64,000 nt of DNA from Lamellibrachia satsuma (Eukaryota; Annelida; Polychaeta; Sabellida; Siboglinidae), in contig BSQZ01000018.1 of assembly GCA_033239005.1 (NCBI GenBank), forward strand, positions 8,790,536 through 8,854,535. Reading direction: 5' to 3'. The notes under the pieces are model-generated. The model did not search any database, was not told where the DNA came from, and saw only the letters and a list, made by a program, of their open reading frames with translations. Within the stretch, counting starts at the first letter, position 1. Each line of letters starts with the position of its first letter. The position numbers were made by a program, and so were the translations under genes. Below, in pieces: positions 48,690 to 62,400 of the stretch.

Positions 48690-48965
48690 CTATCCTCTTC
48701 GGGTCCAGTGGCCCATTAGGACGAAGTGCATCTCCTCCTGGCTCTGTCAGCTGCTACACGTCTGGCCCCGTTTCTGCAGTTCCATCCCATACGCATCTTT
48801 CATTTTCAACATCGTTGTCTTTGGTCGACCAACCTTAGCATTTCTTATACCTCGATCGGGCGTCCAGGTCAACGCCGTCTCACATTTACTGTTCTTGTCC
48901 ATTCGTAGGATATGTCCTACCCATTTCCAAGAATATCTTGATTTGGTACAATGTATGACCATCTA
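48690..48965 (-). mobile_element. RTE/BovB-type LINE C-terminal relic
   Basis: The minus strand reads WKWVGHILRMDKNSKCETAL, TWTPDRGIRNAKVGRPKTTM, matching the WxGHxLRM...ALxWTPxGxRxxGRPKTTW block known at the C-terminus of RTE/BovB-type elements. Located between two pieces of the Rex1-like relic, so probably inserted into it. Confidence 0.7.
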
Positions 48966-49115
48966 GTTTGTAGGATTCGTCTTAAACACGTAACACTTAA
49001 AAAAATGCATATATACCTTTTAATTGTTGTCGCCTTCGCTTATTTTCCATGTTTCACTTCCACACTACAACATTGCATGGTTTAACAAGTGTGTTAAATA
49101 GCCTCAACTTAGATC

Positions 49116-49268
<153 letters not shown>

Positions 49269-49339
49269 TTAGAATATCCTTTTAAAATCCAAATTGGGAG
49301 TTTTACAAAATGTCGTGTTTAACAATATATTTTGTTAAT

Positions 49340-49470
49340 CTATTATATATATATATATATATTAGTCTTTCAAAAATCTTTGAAAGTACTGGTAATATAG
49401 AAATAGTTATATAGTTTTTAATTAGTGTGGCGTCACCTTTCTTAAAATGGGCACTACATTAGCTATCTTT
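49340..49470 (-). mobile_element. Rex1-like LINE relic, N-terminal piece
   Basis: Out-of-frame minus-strand words matching VVPIFKKGD, NYRPISILPVLSKIFEK (seen as NVVPILRK and YYQYFQRFLK). Upstream part of the copy at 48300-48660, separated by ~680 bp of other sequence. Confidence 0.5.
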
Positions 49471-50355
49471 GTTTCATCTGGTATATATCATATGTGGGTG
49501 AGGTTTTCTACTAGCGTACGTGTAAACTATGTTTTGTGTGAGTTTGGTAATATTACGTAAATAAATGTTCTCCTTCATGGACGAAACAAAGTGGTAAAAT
49601 TAGTGTAGGCTATACTTGACTTTAGTTTCAGCCAACTTTGTGCGTACCTAGTACATAGGAAAAGTGTGATTAACCATGGTGTGAAAGCCTTTGAGGATGA
49701 CTAATTTTCCCTGAGAACAATTGTGAACAGAATGCTGAGAGGATCCAGGGAACTTCAGTCTGACAGTTGTGTCAATATAATCTAAGTTTACGGTTGATTC
49801 GACTGCATTTTATAACTGGTAAAAGTTTACTCTTATTTTATGATAAGTTGGCCAAATGCCCGGATGAAGCCTGATTAATATAATTATGTATGAGACCAGA
49901 ATCAGGACGCATAGTGTGGCATACATAATTTCCGTCACAATGAAAAGTACACATTGAATCCAGGCGATGTGTACGACAAACGGTGGCGCCACATCGCGGA
50001 GCCTGGATAATCGAGGCTACGTAAGCGCACTACTTTTTCGTTTCCCGTGATTCAAAGCGTGAACGTTTGCGTAACGAGAGCGAGAGTGGCGCTAAATAAA
50101 CTTTATCTTGCTCATTTGTTTATTGTAACGAATGTGTTGTAATTTACATTTGTTTATTTGTTAGACTGTACATGTCATAGAAACTTTAAATAAAAGTAAT
50201 TAAAATTGTACAGTCACGTCTACAAAATACACACGTTTTGATGACGTTACAACTTTGCATACGTCAGCACAGGCACTTGGTCAAAGCGTGCTTTAGGAGG
50301 CGTATGGGGAAGTAGACTTTGCAACTAGAAGACATTTTGACAGTAAAATTGGCTC
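49471..50355. other. Upstream/promoter region of the LYRIC-like gene
   Basis: AT-rich until about 49970, then a CpG-containing block (49980-50100) that is the likely promoter. No coding exon recognised. Confidence 0.35.
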
Positions 50356-50529
50356 ATGATGGAGCTGGCAGAGGTGGTCAACCCAAATGTTGCCGTACCT
50401 GTTGTTGGAGTTATTCTGTGTTTTGTGCTTGTGTATGCATTTGGGTTCAAATCGCCGGTACAACCCCCCAGCTTTGAATTGGACGAAGAGGACTCGAAGA
50501 AAACCAAAACGAAATCAAAACATAAGAAG
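50356..50529 (+). CDS. MTDH: LYRIC-like exon 1 (start codon)
   Basis: Two consecutive ATGs (50356, 50359); 58 codons; donor AAGAAG/gtatac. It has a short N-terminus, the membrane segment, then acidic FELDEEDS and Lys-rich KKTKTKSKHKK. Vertebrate LYRIC has a longer N-terminus before the membrane segment. Confidence 0.75.
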
Positions 50530-53500
50530 GTATACATAACATATGGAATGTGTTTGCTTGTATCCCAGAAAGCCATTCGTGACTAATTATAACATATGGA
50601 AAGTGTTTGTTTGTATCCCAGCAAGCCATTTGTGACTAATAATAACATAGAAAGTGTTTGTCTGTATCCCAGCAAGCCATTCGTGATTAATGATAACATA
50701 TGGAAAGTGTTTGTTTGTATCCCAGCAAGCCATTTGTGACTAATGATGTGCTGCCATTTTAGGAGTTGCAAATATAATTAATCTTTTCATGGGTGGACGA
50801 GTTCTGGTAACATAAATCAAAGTTTTTGTACGTTTGACGTCAGCAGGCAACCAAGCATAATTGGCATAAAACCCAACGCCGTAGCGTAGCCGCAGGGGTT
50901 CAGCCAGAGACAGTTTTCTTTGACTGGGATCGCTGTTCCTGTCACGACTGAATGAATGAATCATTGTTCGTGACTGCAACCAACTTTTAACTGTCTCAAA
51001 GTTTGTTAACAATGTTTACAAAATAATTAAAATTTTTAAGATATCCCTTAGAGAACTGTGGTAGAGCATCTGACTTTCGGTCGAGGGGACCAGGGTTCGA
51101 ATCTACCTGCTGCTGTCTCAAAACTTGGGCAGTTTCGTTCACCCCACTATGTGCCTATCTTTCGAAAGAGACTTTTAATAGTAATTTGTCCCTTCTACCT
51201 GTAAGTAAATATCCCATGCAGGGAAATGGAAAAAACCTGTTGTGGACTCAGTGCTCCTCATAGACCTGGTGATTTCTCAACAAGCATCAAGCAACTTTGG
51301 TCATATTTTGCCAATTTTCCCTTAAAACTAGTTTAAATGCAAATCCCTGTCTGAATCGTGGAAACAGTGATGGGATATTTCCATACGCATAGTAATGACC
51401 ACTGACATTGGATAGTGTAAATTTGTCCGTCATGACTTCGGACAGAATGTGAGATGGTTATTTTGTCATTGGTTCTCTGTAGTATGATGTCTACCTAAAT
51501 ACTTGGTGCCAATAAACTAATACAAATGCAGGTTTAATGCTCCCTGTGCAGGGAATGTGTCAATGTTAGAAATGGCCATCAATTTCTGTCAAAATGGGTA
51601 AAGTGCCAGTGAAAAAAGTGCCAGTGAAAAAAATATCACATTCCAACTTAATTTTCAGACATGATTGGTACACATATCTATTGACTTAAATATCTGGATG
51701 TAGCACTAACAACCAGGAAGTGGTACTATATTTAAGTTTTGTAAAAACTACACCACAAATGATGGTGGAAACCGTAGAATACGACATATGAAAGGATCTA
51801 AGTATGGAGACACATAATCATTAACAGTATCAAACATTAGTTTTATACTTTTGGAACAAACGTTGTTCCAAGACTATCACACAATATTTGCAGTTATCCA
51901 ATCTGCCTACTTGTTTTATTACTTTATAAAGTTATTGTTACAATAACAATCAAATATGAAGTATACAATTTGATTTCTTTTGAAAGATTCTCCTGAAGAT
52001 AAGAAATGATGGCCTAGAATAAATGTAACAAAATACTACTTTGTATTCATGTATCAGCATATGAATGGAATCAGTTAAACTGTACCAAATTTAACATCAA
52101 CCACTAACGGCATCAACCACTAACAACAATTAAATTACATCAACCACTAAACAGTTTGAAGCCAGATTGTAGTTGACATTTGATTAAATAAAATTAACTA
52201 TACAATATGATATATCAATGCAATATGCAACAACATGGTTAATGACAACAGTTACAACATGGTTAAATACAACAGTTAGAACATGGTTAAATACAACAGT
52301 TAGAACATGGTTAATGACAACAGTTAGAACATGGAAGCAACAAAACATTTTTTTAGAAGAATGCTTAGTGTTGTGGACAAAAAAAAAATGAAGACATTCT
52401 AAGAACAGAAACAATTTCTAGGCCATGTGATGAGAAAGAGAAAGCAAGAAACATGTAGTGACAATGAGAAAAATTGAAAGGAACAGAAGCAAAGGTTGGC
52501 AAAAATGTTAATCTTTGGTGGTCTGGCAGCTTGGGTTGGCAAGAGCAAACAGAACTGTTACAAGACAGGGAAATGGAGGGTTACGATCACCTACACCTGC
52601 CACAGACACAACACCTGCTGATGATGACTAACATTAATGTTGTCTTGTTTTAGAAGTCACAGCCAAATGGCCACATTGTGGCCTTAGAACAGCCGCAGCA
52701 GGTGACAGTCAGACAGACAGCCAGTGGCAGACAGGTGGCAGCCACAGGGAAGGCTGAGGTGGCAACAAGCAAAGTCAAGACGGTGAGCTGGTTTTATCTT
52801 TCAACTCTGGTACAAGAATACCCTTGTCAAGCAAAAGAGCTACTGTAGCATATTTACCTTTTTATATTTTCTACTAAATAGATGTTATTTGAGGCAATAC
52901 TTAAATAGTTTAAACTATTATTTAGTTAATTGACATAACAGTTGAATTACAGGTAGTATTTGTTTTCAAAAAGCAGATGTAGCACTGTTTGTAGCTCGCT
53001 GTAGCAAATTGTTTAAGATATCTGATCCAGGCATGGGTTTCTAGCAATGGTAATAATAGTAATTTTTTCTGTGAAGTGATTTGAGATTTGTTCAACAATA
53101 TATATATTTAGTAATTGTAATATATTCTGAAGGATAAGGCTATTACTTTTCTGTTACTTGCAAATAAAGTTTGTTTGCACCGTATTCCAACTTCTAGTAT
53201 GTTACCCTATATCTGGTAGCAGCCAGGGAGAGCTGGATGTAAACAATGTATACCCAATTGCTAAGTCATTATTCAAACAATGAAACAATGCAGGTGAAAC
53301 AAGTCACTTACTCCCTTGTGTTTGGGTGGCAAGGTATGGCCTTCACAAACTCCTAACATACACACATACGCTTGCATGCACACACACACGCACGCACGCA
53401 TGCACGCTCACACACACGCACACACTGGTTGAAAAATTGGTTCAAAAGACATCAAATCAACCACTTTTCAACCACCTTTGAGTTATTTAGCTCACACAAT

Positions 53501-56367
53501 AAAGAGGAAAAAAATGTCAGCGTGAATTTTGGACTCTCGATAAGCCAATGGCTTCCTTATCCACTTGCCATCTGTGCCTTTGCCTTGGATGGCTATCTTG
53601 TTAAATGTGTCACATAGGACATTATTTCTGTGACATACCTAAAAAAGACAAGGTTTGCGAGTTATCAGTCAGTAAAAAATGTATCAAACATTGAGTAGCA
53701 AACACTTCTTGAACAACCATGCCTTCAGATTGCCTTAAAACCACATATTTTGTGATTCCACAGTCTCAACTGAATATAATAACATTTTTGGAAAAGAAAC
53801 TCCACAAAACACGAAAAATGTAGAAAATACATGTAATACTTGGTTTTCATCCTGACTAGACTAGATCATTGACTAGAGTTGAACGTAATGCTTGGCCTCT
53901 CTCAGTATTATCTTGGCACTTCAATGAATATAAAAAAAATCTGGCGAAAGCCGCCAATAGTGATAGCAATGTGGTGCCATCTTGCAGCTGAAAGCACACA
54001 CTATGAATTACTTCTAAGAATTCTGCAACCAGTAACTGGCACCAGCCTCATTTTTTATTCAAAACAAGAAACATGGCTGCGGTACATTGAGCATTGCAGA
54101 GGACGCAACGCTCGGTGGTTGGAGCGTTTGAAAAATAAAACTTTTTTTAAGGGATATTATGACTGCAGAGTGCAGATGGTAAAATTTTTATTCACCCGAC
54201 GGACCAGTGATTTCTGATTTTTATTCACCAGGCAGCATTTCAAGTTGCCTCGTGTGAACGGGCGACTTGATTTCCGAAGCCCTGCTTAAATATTGGTTGA
54301 ACCTTGTTGTCTATTTTAAGAATGAACTTATGCTTATAATTGGGCTATCACAGTAAAATCTTACATGTACATGTTCCACATTTAGTATATTTAGTGCATG
54401 TAATGCCCCAGGAAAGCCCTGGGCTGATATTTATATAATTGTTGTATCATTTGTTGGTCTGCCACATGATATCTGTATCTACCCACCGTTTGTTTTTGAT
54501 GAGCTGCTGAAATGGGGTTTTCTGTGCTCTATGTTTATCCCAGTGTATTGAATGGCATTGTTTGTTGCATGGGCCATAAAACATTCCTGAAATAAACAAA
54601 ATCAGGCATTTATAGCAGCATAAACATTTTCCAGTTACTAACTTGTAACAGTTTTAGTTACATGATAGATAACACATATTCAGCTGGTTCTTTCCATAAT
54701 TTGGAAGCCACGAGCTGGTGAGCAACTTTATGGCTTTTTGTGGAGAAACAGCTTGAAGCCACTGGCATAATTGTTATTGTAATCTGTTTTGTTTCTGTGA
54801 CTATTGATATGATAGAGCGGTGAAATAGAATATATTCAGTGACATTATTTATGACTTTGTCCTACGTGTAATAGACTCGTGGTGTTGTGTTGTTGTAGTC
54901 TCCAAAGTGGCTAATTGAAATCACATGTAACACCAGCTAGAGGCCATGCACTGGAATATCTTGCAGCTTTTTCTATTTAGTATGGAAATGCTTGTGAAGC
55001 CATGTGAATGTCCGCCCTTTTGAATAAAGATCCGGTGTAGGTGATGCTAATCTGAATCGTACAAGATGTTGCATTGTGTTTATAGCACATTGTCCGATTA
55101 CTGAATGCGACAGAGTTACTTGTATACAATAATATTTAAAGAAATTCGAGTTAGTTTAGCTGTTACAGTGTTAGTAATAATGTATTGCCTTTATACAGCA
55201 GTTGTCAAATCAATGTAACATGATATCATATATGTAAGGATTTAGATGAAGACACATTTGGTCAGCTTGACTGTCAAGTATCATACTATGTTATTAGGGT
55301 TACGAACAGAACCCCTTCACGGACGGAATCCCTCATAACTTAGCCCCAGTGGACAAACTCCTCATGGACATAATCCCTTATGGGCAAAACCCCTCAAGTC
55401 AATATTATTTTGACTTTAATAGCAGTGCAACAATATGATTTTTTCTGCAATTTGTTTATTTAAAATTATTCAGTTACAAACATATTAACACTTTATATCA
55501 GCCATTCCATGGTTAATCGCATTACATTTTTACTGTAATTTTTTTTTTTAGCTGCTGTCATTTTAATAATTATACATTGTAAAGTGTTTTTCTTTGCTAA
55601 TGTACTAGTTAAATAATCTATGTATGTGACGGAAAAGAGAGAAAACAAACAAAATAATTATTTTTCATTCTGTGAGTGTGCAAGTGTCGGTTACTTGCAT
55701 TAGGAAAATTGGCTGCATATGTAGCTCAGAATTACATGATTACTATACTTGTGGTTGTCAAAATAATCGGTTACTCACATTATAGTTACGTTACAATTTG
55801 TCCACCACTTAGTAAGACTAAGAGCTCAAATAATTCATTTTATAGAGAAATAGCAGCTTTAAGATATTGAAAAAAATCTTAGAGTGGTCTACATAAATCT
55901 ACTTTGTATAAATTACCAACTAATTAAAGTAATATCAAGGTAATGTGTAAAATCCCATCAATAAGAAAAAACAATTGGGGGTTAATGTAAATTTTTAGTC
56001 TGCTGTCAAAAATGGTTATGTTATGTGGCTAAAGTATCAACTTAATCAAGGTACCGTAAATGGCAAATCATCCTTATATGTCAACAGTTTTGGAATTGCA
56101 TAATTAATAAACTTGTGGTTGCCAAATTAATCAGTTACTTGTGTTAGGTTTACTCGCATTACAAATTGTTTGCTATTTATTAATAGCTAAACAAAATTAT
56201 TTTATAGAAAAATAGCAGCTTTTAAATGTTAAGCTTTTATTGAAAAAAATCATCCGAGGTCCACACAAATCTACTGGGTAAATTACCAACAAATTAAAGG
56301 CATGTCAAGGTAATGATATGCCTATGTGTATTGAATAGGAGAAAGAATAATCATCACAATATGTGTG

Positions 56368-56412
<45 letters not shown>

Positions 56413-59400
56413 GTGCATTGAATGTTGACTATTTCAACAACAAAATTGTTAGTAATACAAAGTATTGACTAAACATTGACTCTTGTTGAATCATCCATGA
56501 CGGTGGGGAGACTCAGACCACAATGACCCTGGTCTCTGACTCTTGTTGGGTCATCCATGATGGTGGGGAGACTCAGACCACAATGACCCTGGTCTCTGGC
56601 GGACTCTTGTTGAGTCATCCATGATGGTGGGGAGACTCAGACCACAATGACCCTGGTCTCTGGCAGACTCTTGTTGAGTCATCCATGACGGTGGGGACAC
56701 TCAGACCACAATGACCCTGGTCTCTGGCGGACTCTTGTTGAGTCATCCATGATGGTGGGGAGACTCAGACCACAATGACCCTGGTCTCTGGCAGACTCTT
56801 GTTGAGTCATCCATGATGGTGGGGACACTCAGACCACAATGACACTGGTCTCTGGCGGACTCTTGTTGGGTCATCCATGATGGTGGGGAGACTCATACCA
56901 CAATGACCCTGGTCTCTGGCAGACTCTTGTTGAGTCATCCATGATGGTGGGGAGACTCAGACCACAATGACCCTGGTCTCTGGCGGACTCTTGTTGAGTC
57001 ATCCATGATGGTGGGGAGACTCAGACCACAATGACCCTGGTCTCTGGCAGACTCTTGTTGAGTCATCCATGACGGTGGGGACACTCAGACCACAATGACC
57101 CTGGTCTCTGGCGGACTCTTGTTGTGTCATCCATGATGGTGGGGAGACTCAGACCACAATGACCCTGGTCTCTGGCAGACTCTTGTTGAGTCATCCATGA
57201 TGGTGGGGACACTCAGACCACAATGACACTGGTCTCTGGCGGACTCTTGTTGGGTCATCCATGATGGTGGGGAGACTCATACCACAATGACCCTGGTCTC
57301 TGGCGGACTCTTGTTGGGTCATCCATGATGGTGGGGAGACTCAGACCACAATGACCCTGGTCTCTGGCAGACTCTTGTTGAGTCAGATCTTTTGTGATGA
57401 CATTGATCCTGCCTGATGTTGACACTAGCTTGTTGACATCATGCTGTAGTTGAATGGCACATCTGTCGGAGGAGAGGAGTAGTAGGTGCCAGTTCCAGAA
57501 GAGATCACTGCATGAAGATTGACAGAAGAAACGGCCAACGAGGACACACAAACTGCAGGAGGGAAACAAACTTCAGCCTCCGGTTGGGGGTTTTATCGCA
57601 CTACTGTCTCACAACAGAACACCATGATGTTGTCATGAGACATCTGTCTCACCACAGAACACCATGCTGTTGTCGTGAGACATCTGTCTCACCACAGAAC
57701 ACCATGCTGTTGTCATGAGACATCTGTCTCACCACAGAACACCATGCTGTTGTCGTGAGACATCTGTCTCAACACAGAACACCATGCTGTTGTCATGAGA
57801 CATCTGTCTCACCACAGAACACCATGCTGTTGTCATGACACACCTGCTTGGGAGAATCCTTGTTCAGGCCTGACTCACTTAAGCATCCTGAACTTGGCAG
57901 TACTAACTCCCAGAAATTGTTGACCTATTGGAAAACGACCATTGACAAGGAAGCCAACACTCCTCTGCTCTTACATGGACAATATGAACCAGGCTCTTGT
58001 TTTCTTGTGGCAAATTATACTGATGTCTTCATTGTCTGTCTTCATCTAAGCAGTGCCATCATCAGCAACATTTTCAGCAGGCGTGGGACAAAATCTTGCA
58101 CCAGAATGACTGACATAACAAAATAGGCTGCAATGTTAGGGTGTGAAGTGTGCTCAGCACAGCCAGGGCTGGTGGACTGGATACCAAGTTTCCTTGGAAG
58201 CCAAGGAAAAACAACATCTTCTTGTACTGGCTCTACTTTGACGACACGAAGGAAGCTGTTGTCAATGCACTGTCAGATGTTTGTGCAAAGAAGGACGACA
58301 TCTGGATCAACACACGCGCTCGCGCGCGTGCACGCACGCGCGCGCACGCACGCACACACACACGAAACTGCCATCTGGGGGCGCAGCATAGAGAGCTCTC
58401 CGTTTACTCTGGAGACATCACCAAGCTACGGGTGGGAATTTAACATCAGACGACCTAACAATCCGGTGGATGACATACTTGCCAGCTCCAAATGTCCGGC
58501 TGATTTTCCTCACATGCAAGTGTGCACATAGTTAGCACCAGTTAGACAGTTTGTGTATGCTCTATGACGTGAAGTGAACAGTTAGACAATTTGTGTATGC
58601 TCTATGACGTGAAGTGAACAGTTAGACAGTTTGTGTATGCTCTATGACGTGAAGTGAACAGTTAGACAGTTTGTGTATGCTCTGTGACGTGAAGTGAACA
58701 GTTAGACAGTTTGTGTATGCTCTATGACATGAAGTGAACAGTTAGACAGTTTGTGTATGCTCTATGACATGAAGTGAACTGCTGTATGAAGGCTGCAGCA
58801 TTGTTTGAACATAGCTCAAAAGGATGCTGATGGCATCAAACAGGACTCCAGTTATTGTGACAATGAATGTGATAGTCGAAACATAAAAGAATAAATGAAT
58901 TTGCAGGCAAAACACCAGATTCATTCCAAAATATAATGTATCATGGTATGCTACACTCGATGCAGTTTAGATTTCCTTCATTGTGGAGTTTTGGACTGGA
59001 AAAGGTTTGACATCACAATTGGATAGTTTATATAATTTGGCATGTTTCCACATAATTTCATGCAAATCGGCAGAGCTGGGAATTGAAAACAGATTGTGGC
59101 TGTATTCTTGTTGGCAAGTGATATTTGTCTTGGTCTACTGCCTACATACAGCAGCAGTACACATTGAACGAGAAAGCACATAATTATATAGAATGTTGCC
59201 TAGAGTTTCATAGGCAAGTAAACTTGAATAATTTATTTGATTTGATGATAATAACCGAATTACAAAAAAAAATAACAATATTTACTAGTTATTTAATTAA
59301 TAAGTTGTACATATGACTTAGGAGGTTTTTTGTAATTGATATCACAGTTGGGTAGAACATGTAAGTTTGCGTATTCGCATGAAATTTCATGCAAATCGGC

Positions 59401-62400
59401 TAAGCCGTTTTCGATTTAGCTACTGCTTGCAGGAGTAGTACAGATAAACCTTACTTATTTATGTCGTCCACTTAATATGGTCACATTGTGGTTTCCTTCC
59501 AGTGCTTTCAGTTCTTCGTAAATCTGAGTGCACATGTAGGTAGTATATTGCATATAGCGTCATAAGAAAGAAATACATGGATCATTTATTTGATAAAAAT
59601 ATCATAATAGCCGAACTACAAGAGCAAAAGTGGACAAAAATATATTTTGGTATTTTTCTTGACATTTTACCCTATACGTTTAACCAACATTTGTATAGGT
59701 ACTGACATACTCAGAATGTTACGCTAACAAACTTTTATTGATGCAACTTTAAGATCCAACCAATATATTATGTTATAAAGCATTTGTTTTGAATAGCATG
59801 ATTTATGTTTGATAATGGCAGCCATGTTTAAAGATGGCGTCAAAAAAGCATTAAGCTACTCATCTGAACTGTCCATAAGTCCATCGCACATTTTCAGACA
59901 TTTCACACATTAGTGTAACTGGAAATCAAAGTGGGAATTAATCCCCCAAATTTGAGAGTCAAATCTTGTTTGGCTCATGGACTATTATATGAAACTGTTT
60001 TGTTGCAGCCAAAGAAGCAGCAAACCAAGTCCCCAAAGCCACAGCAGTCAGCCAGGACTGAAGTGACTGAGCAGACCCCCCAGCCATCTGAGGACAATGA
60101 AGGTACAGCACCCTGCTATTGTTTATGTTACCATGGCACTGGCTACTATTGTGTCAGTAAAAAACAAACAGAGATAAGATGTTGGCTGCAGTTCAAGATA
60201 GGCATGTAAGCCGGAGATAGGAGAATATTCCCACAATGTCGGTGTAATTGAGTCTACATTGTGTCTGTCAGTGCATGACTGCATGTTCCTGTGTGAGGCT
60301 TCATGGGCCAAGTGTGTCAGTCACGACTGGGGCTATTTTGGAACATGTAAATAAAGTATTGATGTTTTAGAACTCTAGTAATTGTAGAGGTCATGCCTCA
60401 GTTAGACTCCTTGGTATGTTACAAATGAATGTAAGGCATAGTGAGTGTGGATATAGGAAGGTTTAAAAATTCACATGATCTAACATAAGGGCATTGAGCA
60501 GGGACATTGCGGTATTTGCTGATAGGTGATGTCATAGGCGGAAGGATATTGAGAGTTTTCTCCACTAGATACATGTGCACCATAATTCATGCCAATATTG
60601 GTAAATTTTTACAGTTATTGCACATACAGGCATTTTGCAAGAGCTAGAAACGTCTATCTTGACAAAACTCAACCAGCATGTGGCAATGGGATGGTGACAT
60701 CGGCAGGTCAAAAGTTTTAGAATTTTTTATGGTCACGTTTTCTTATAATCACATTTTCTTTATAAACATGGCCGCCAGTGGGAAAATGAACTGTAGGACT
60801 AACCCTGCGTGGTGCAGGGGAAATGTTGGCCCCAGTATTTGTGTACAGTGGTATATGAAACCTTTGGTTTGCTCCTTATCTTATCTCCTAGGCATATATT
60901 ATGATTATGCAACTGATTTAGCACATTCATTGATCAGTTTTGTTTGAAATAGATATACTCCCTCTACACGGATACCTATGACCTGTGGTTCATTCAGTGA
61001 CATGCTGTCATTTTTATGTATAAATAAATAATGGTGAATGTTCAGCTCTGGTTGTTTTCTTAGTTGCAATAATTTGCATTTGTTATTACAAACAGAAAAT
61101 AAGTACTTTCATGATAAATATATCATAATGTGATCTTTTTTGTTTTACCTTATGTCTTTATTATATCATTATGTTGCTGTTGTCCAGTTATGGCACATCG
61201 AGTATGAACAATAGCAAATAGGCATACCAGGTAGTAATTGAATTGGGGTATACAAACATATGTTGTTACTTGATACACAAACATATATGTTGTTACTTGA
61301 TATGCAAACATATATGTTGTTACTTGATATACAAACATATGTTATTATTTGACTCCACACAAGATTGTGTTTTCAGTGTGTCATGACATTTTCTATACAA
61401 TAGTTAAGCATATAGCAGCTTCAGTTTAATATTGTGACGATTAATCATAGTGGATATATGTTTTCCTGGATTTTGGTGTGGTGCTTCATGGGTCATATGT
61501 CAATAGTGACGGGGACTGTTTTATCATGTATAGTTTTATGAATAGCACATTGTCTCTTGGTGAAATTCCTTTGTGCTAAGCTATTTTGTTTACTGTAGTT
61601 ACAATGGCTTTGGCTTATGATTGCTTTGTTTATGGACCAGTGTACACAGTCAGACTAGTGCAGATATTATATTTAAAACGCCCAGTGTAAAACGAATGAC
61701 TTGGCAGTGTGTAGCTCACTGTGTATTTTGAAGCATACATGACATGTAGTCTAGGGTTAATGAAGCCTGTCTCCTTCAGAAGGCTTTGTTCTTATCTTCA
61801 TGCCTCACCACACAGCTGAAAGTCTTCTGGTGCTTGGTGTGTCAGTCACTGAGTACAATGGTCAGATAAAGAAGACAATATACAATTGGATGTTTCATAT
61901 GGCAGGTCAATGTGAGGTCAGCGGGTGTGGAATGCCTTGGCAATATATAGCGGTCATGGGGTGATTAACTTAACTTAACTTGCAAAAATGAAGTTAACAT
62001 TAACTTAACTAGTTTTGAAGGTTAACTTAGCTTGCAGTGAAATAAAATGATTAACTTCAATTATTTTCAGTTAACTTATTTTTTACAAAGTATTAAATTA
62101 AATTAATGTTATCCACATGTACAGATGCAGGTAAGAGGACATTGCCTCGATGGGTAGCACTTGGGAGTTTATAGGATGTGCACCCAATCAACTATTTTCC
62201 CTGTTGTTGCCTGTAAAATGGTTGACTGGGTGCACATCCTTATTTGACACAACATTTGTAACATATCTGTGTTTGCTGAGAAAGTAACCTTTTACTGTTT
62301 TAGCCTGTCAAAAGACTTTTATTGAATGTTCATTTGAATTGTATGAATTCTTTGAGTTAGTGAAAGGTATCAGAATCTTGAGTGTTTTGTAAATGGCATT

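Noticed and set aside
51045..51120. tRNA gene
   Set aside because: A and B boxes are present, but the cloverleaf does not close cleanly and a SINE body follows.
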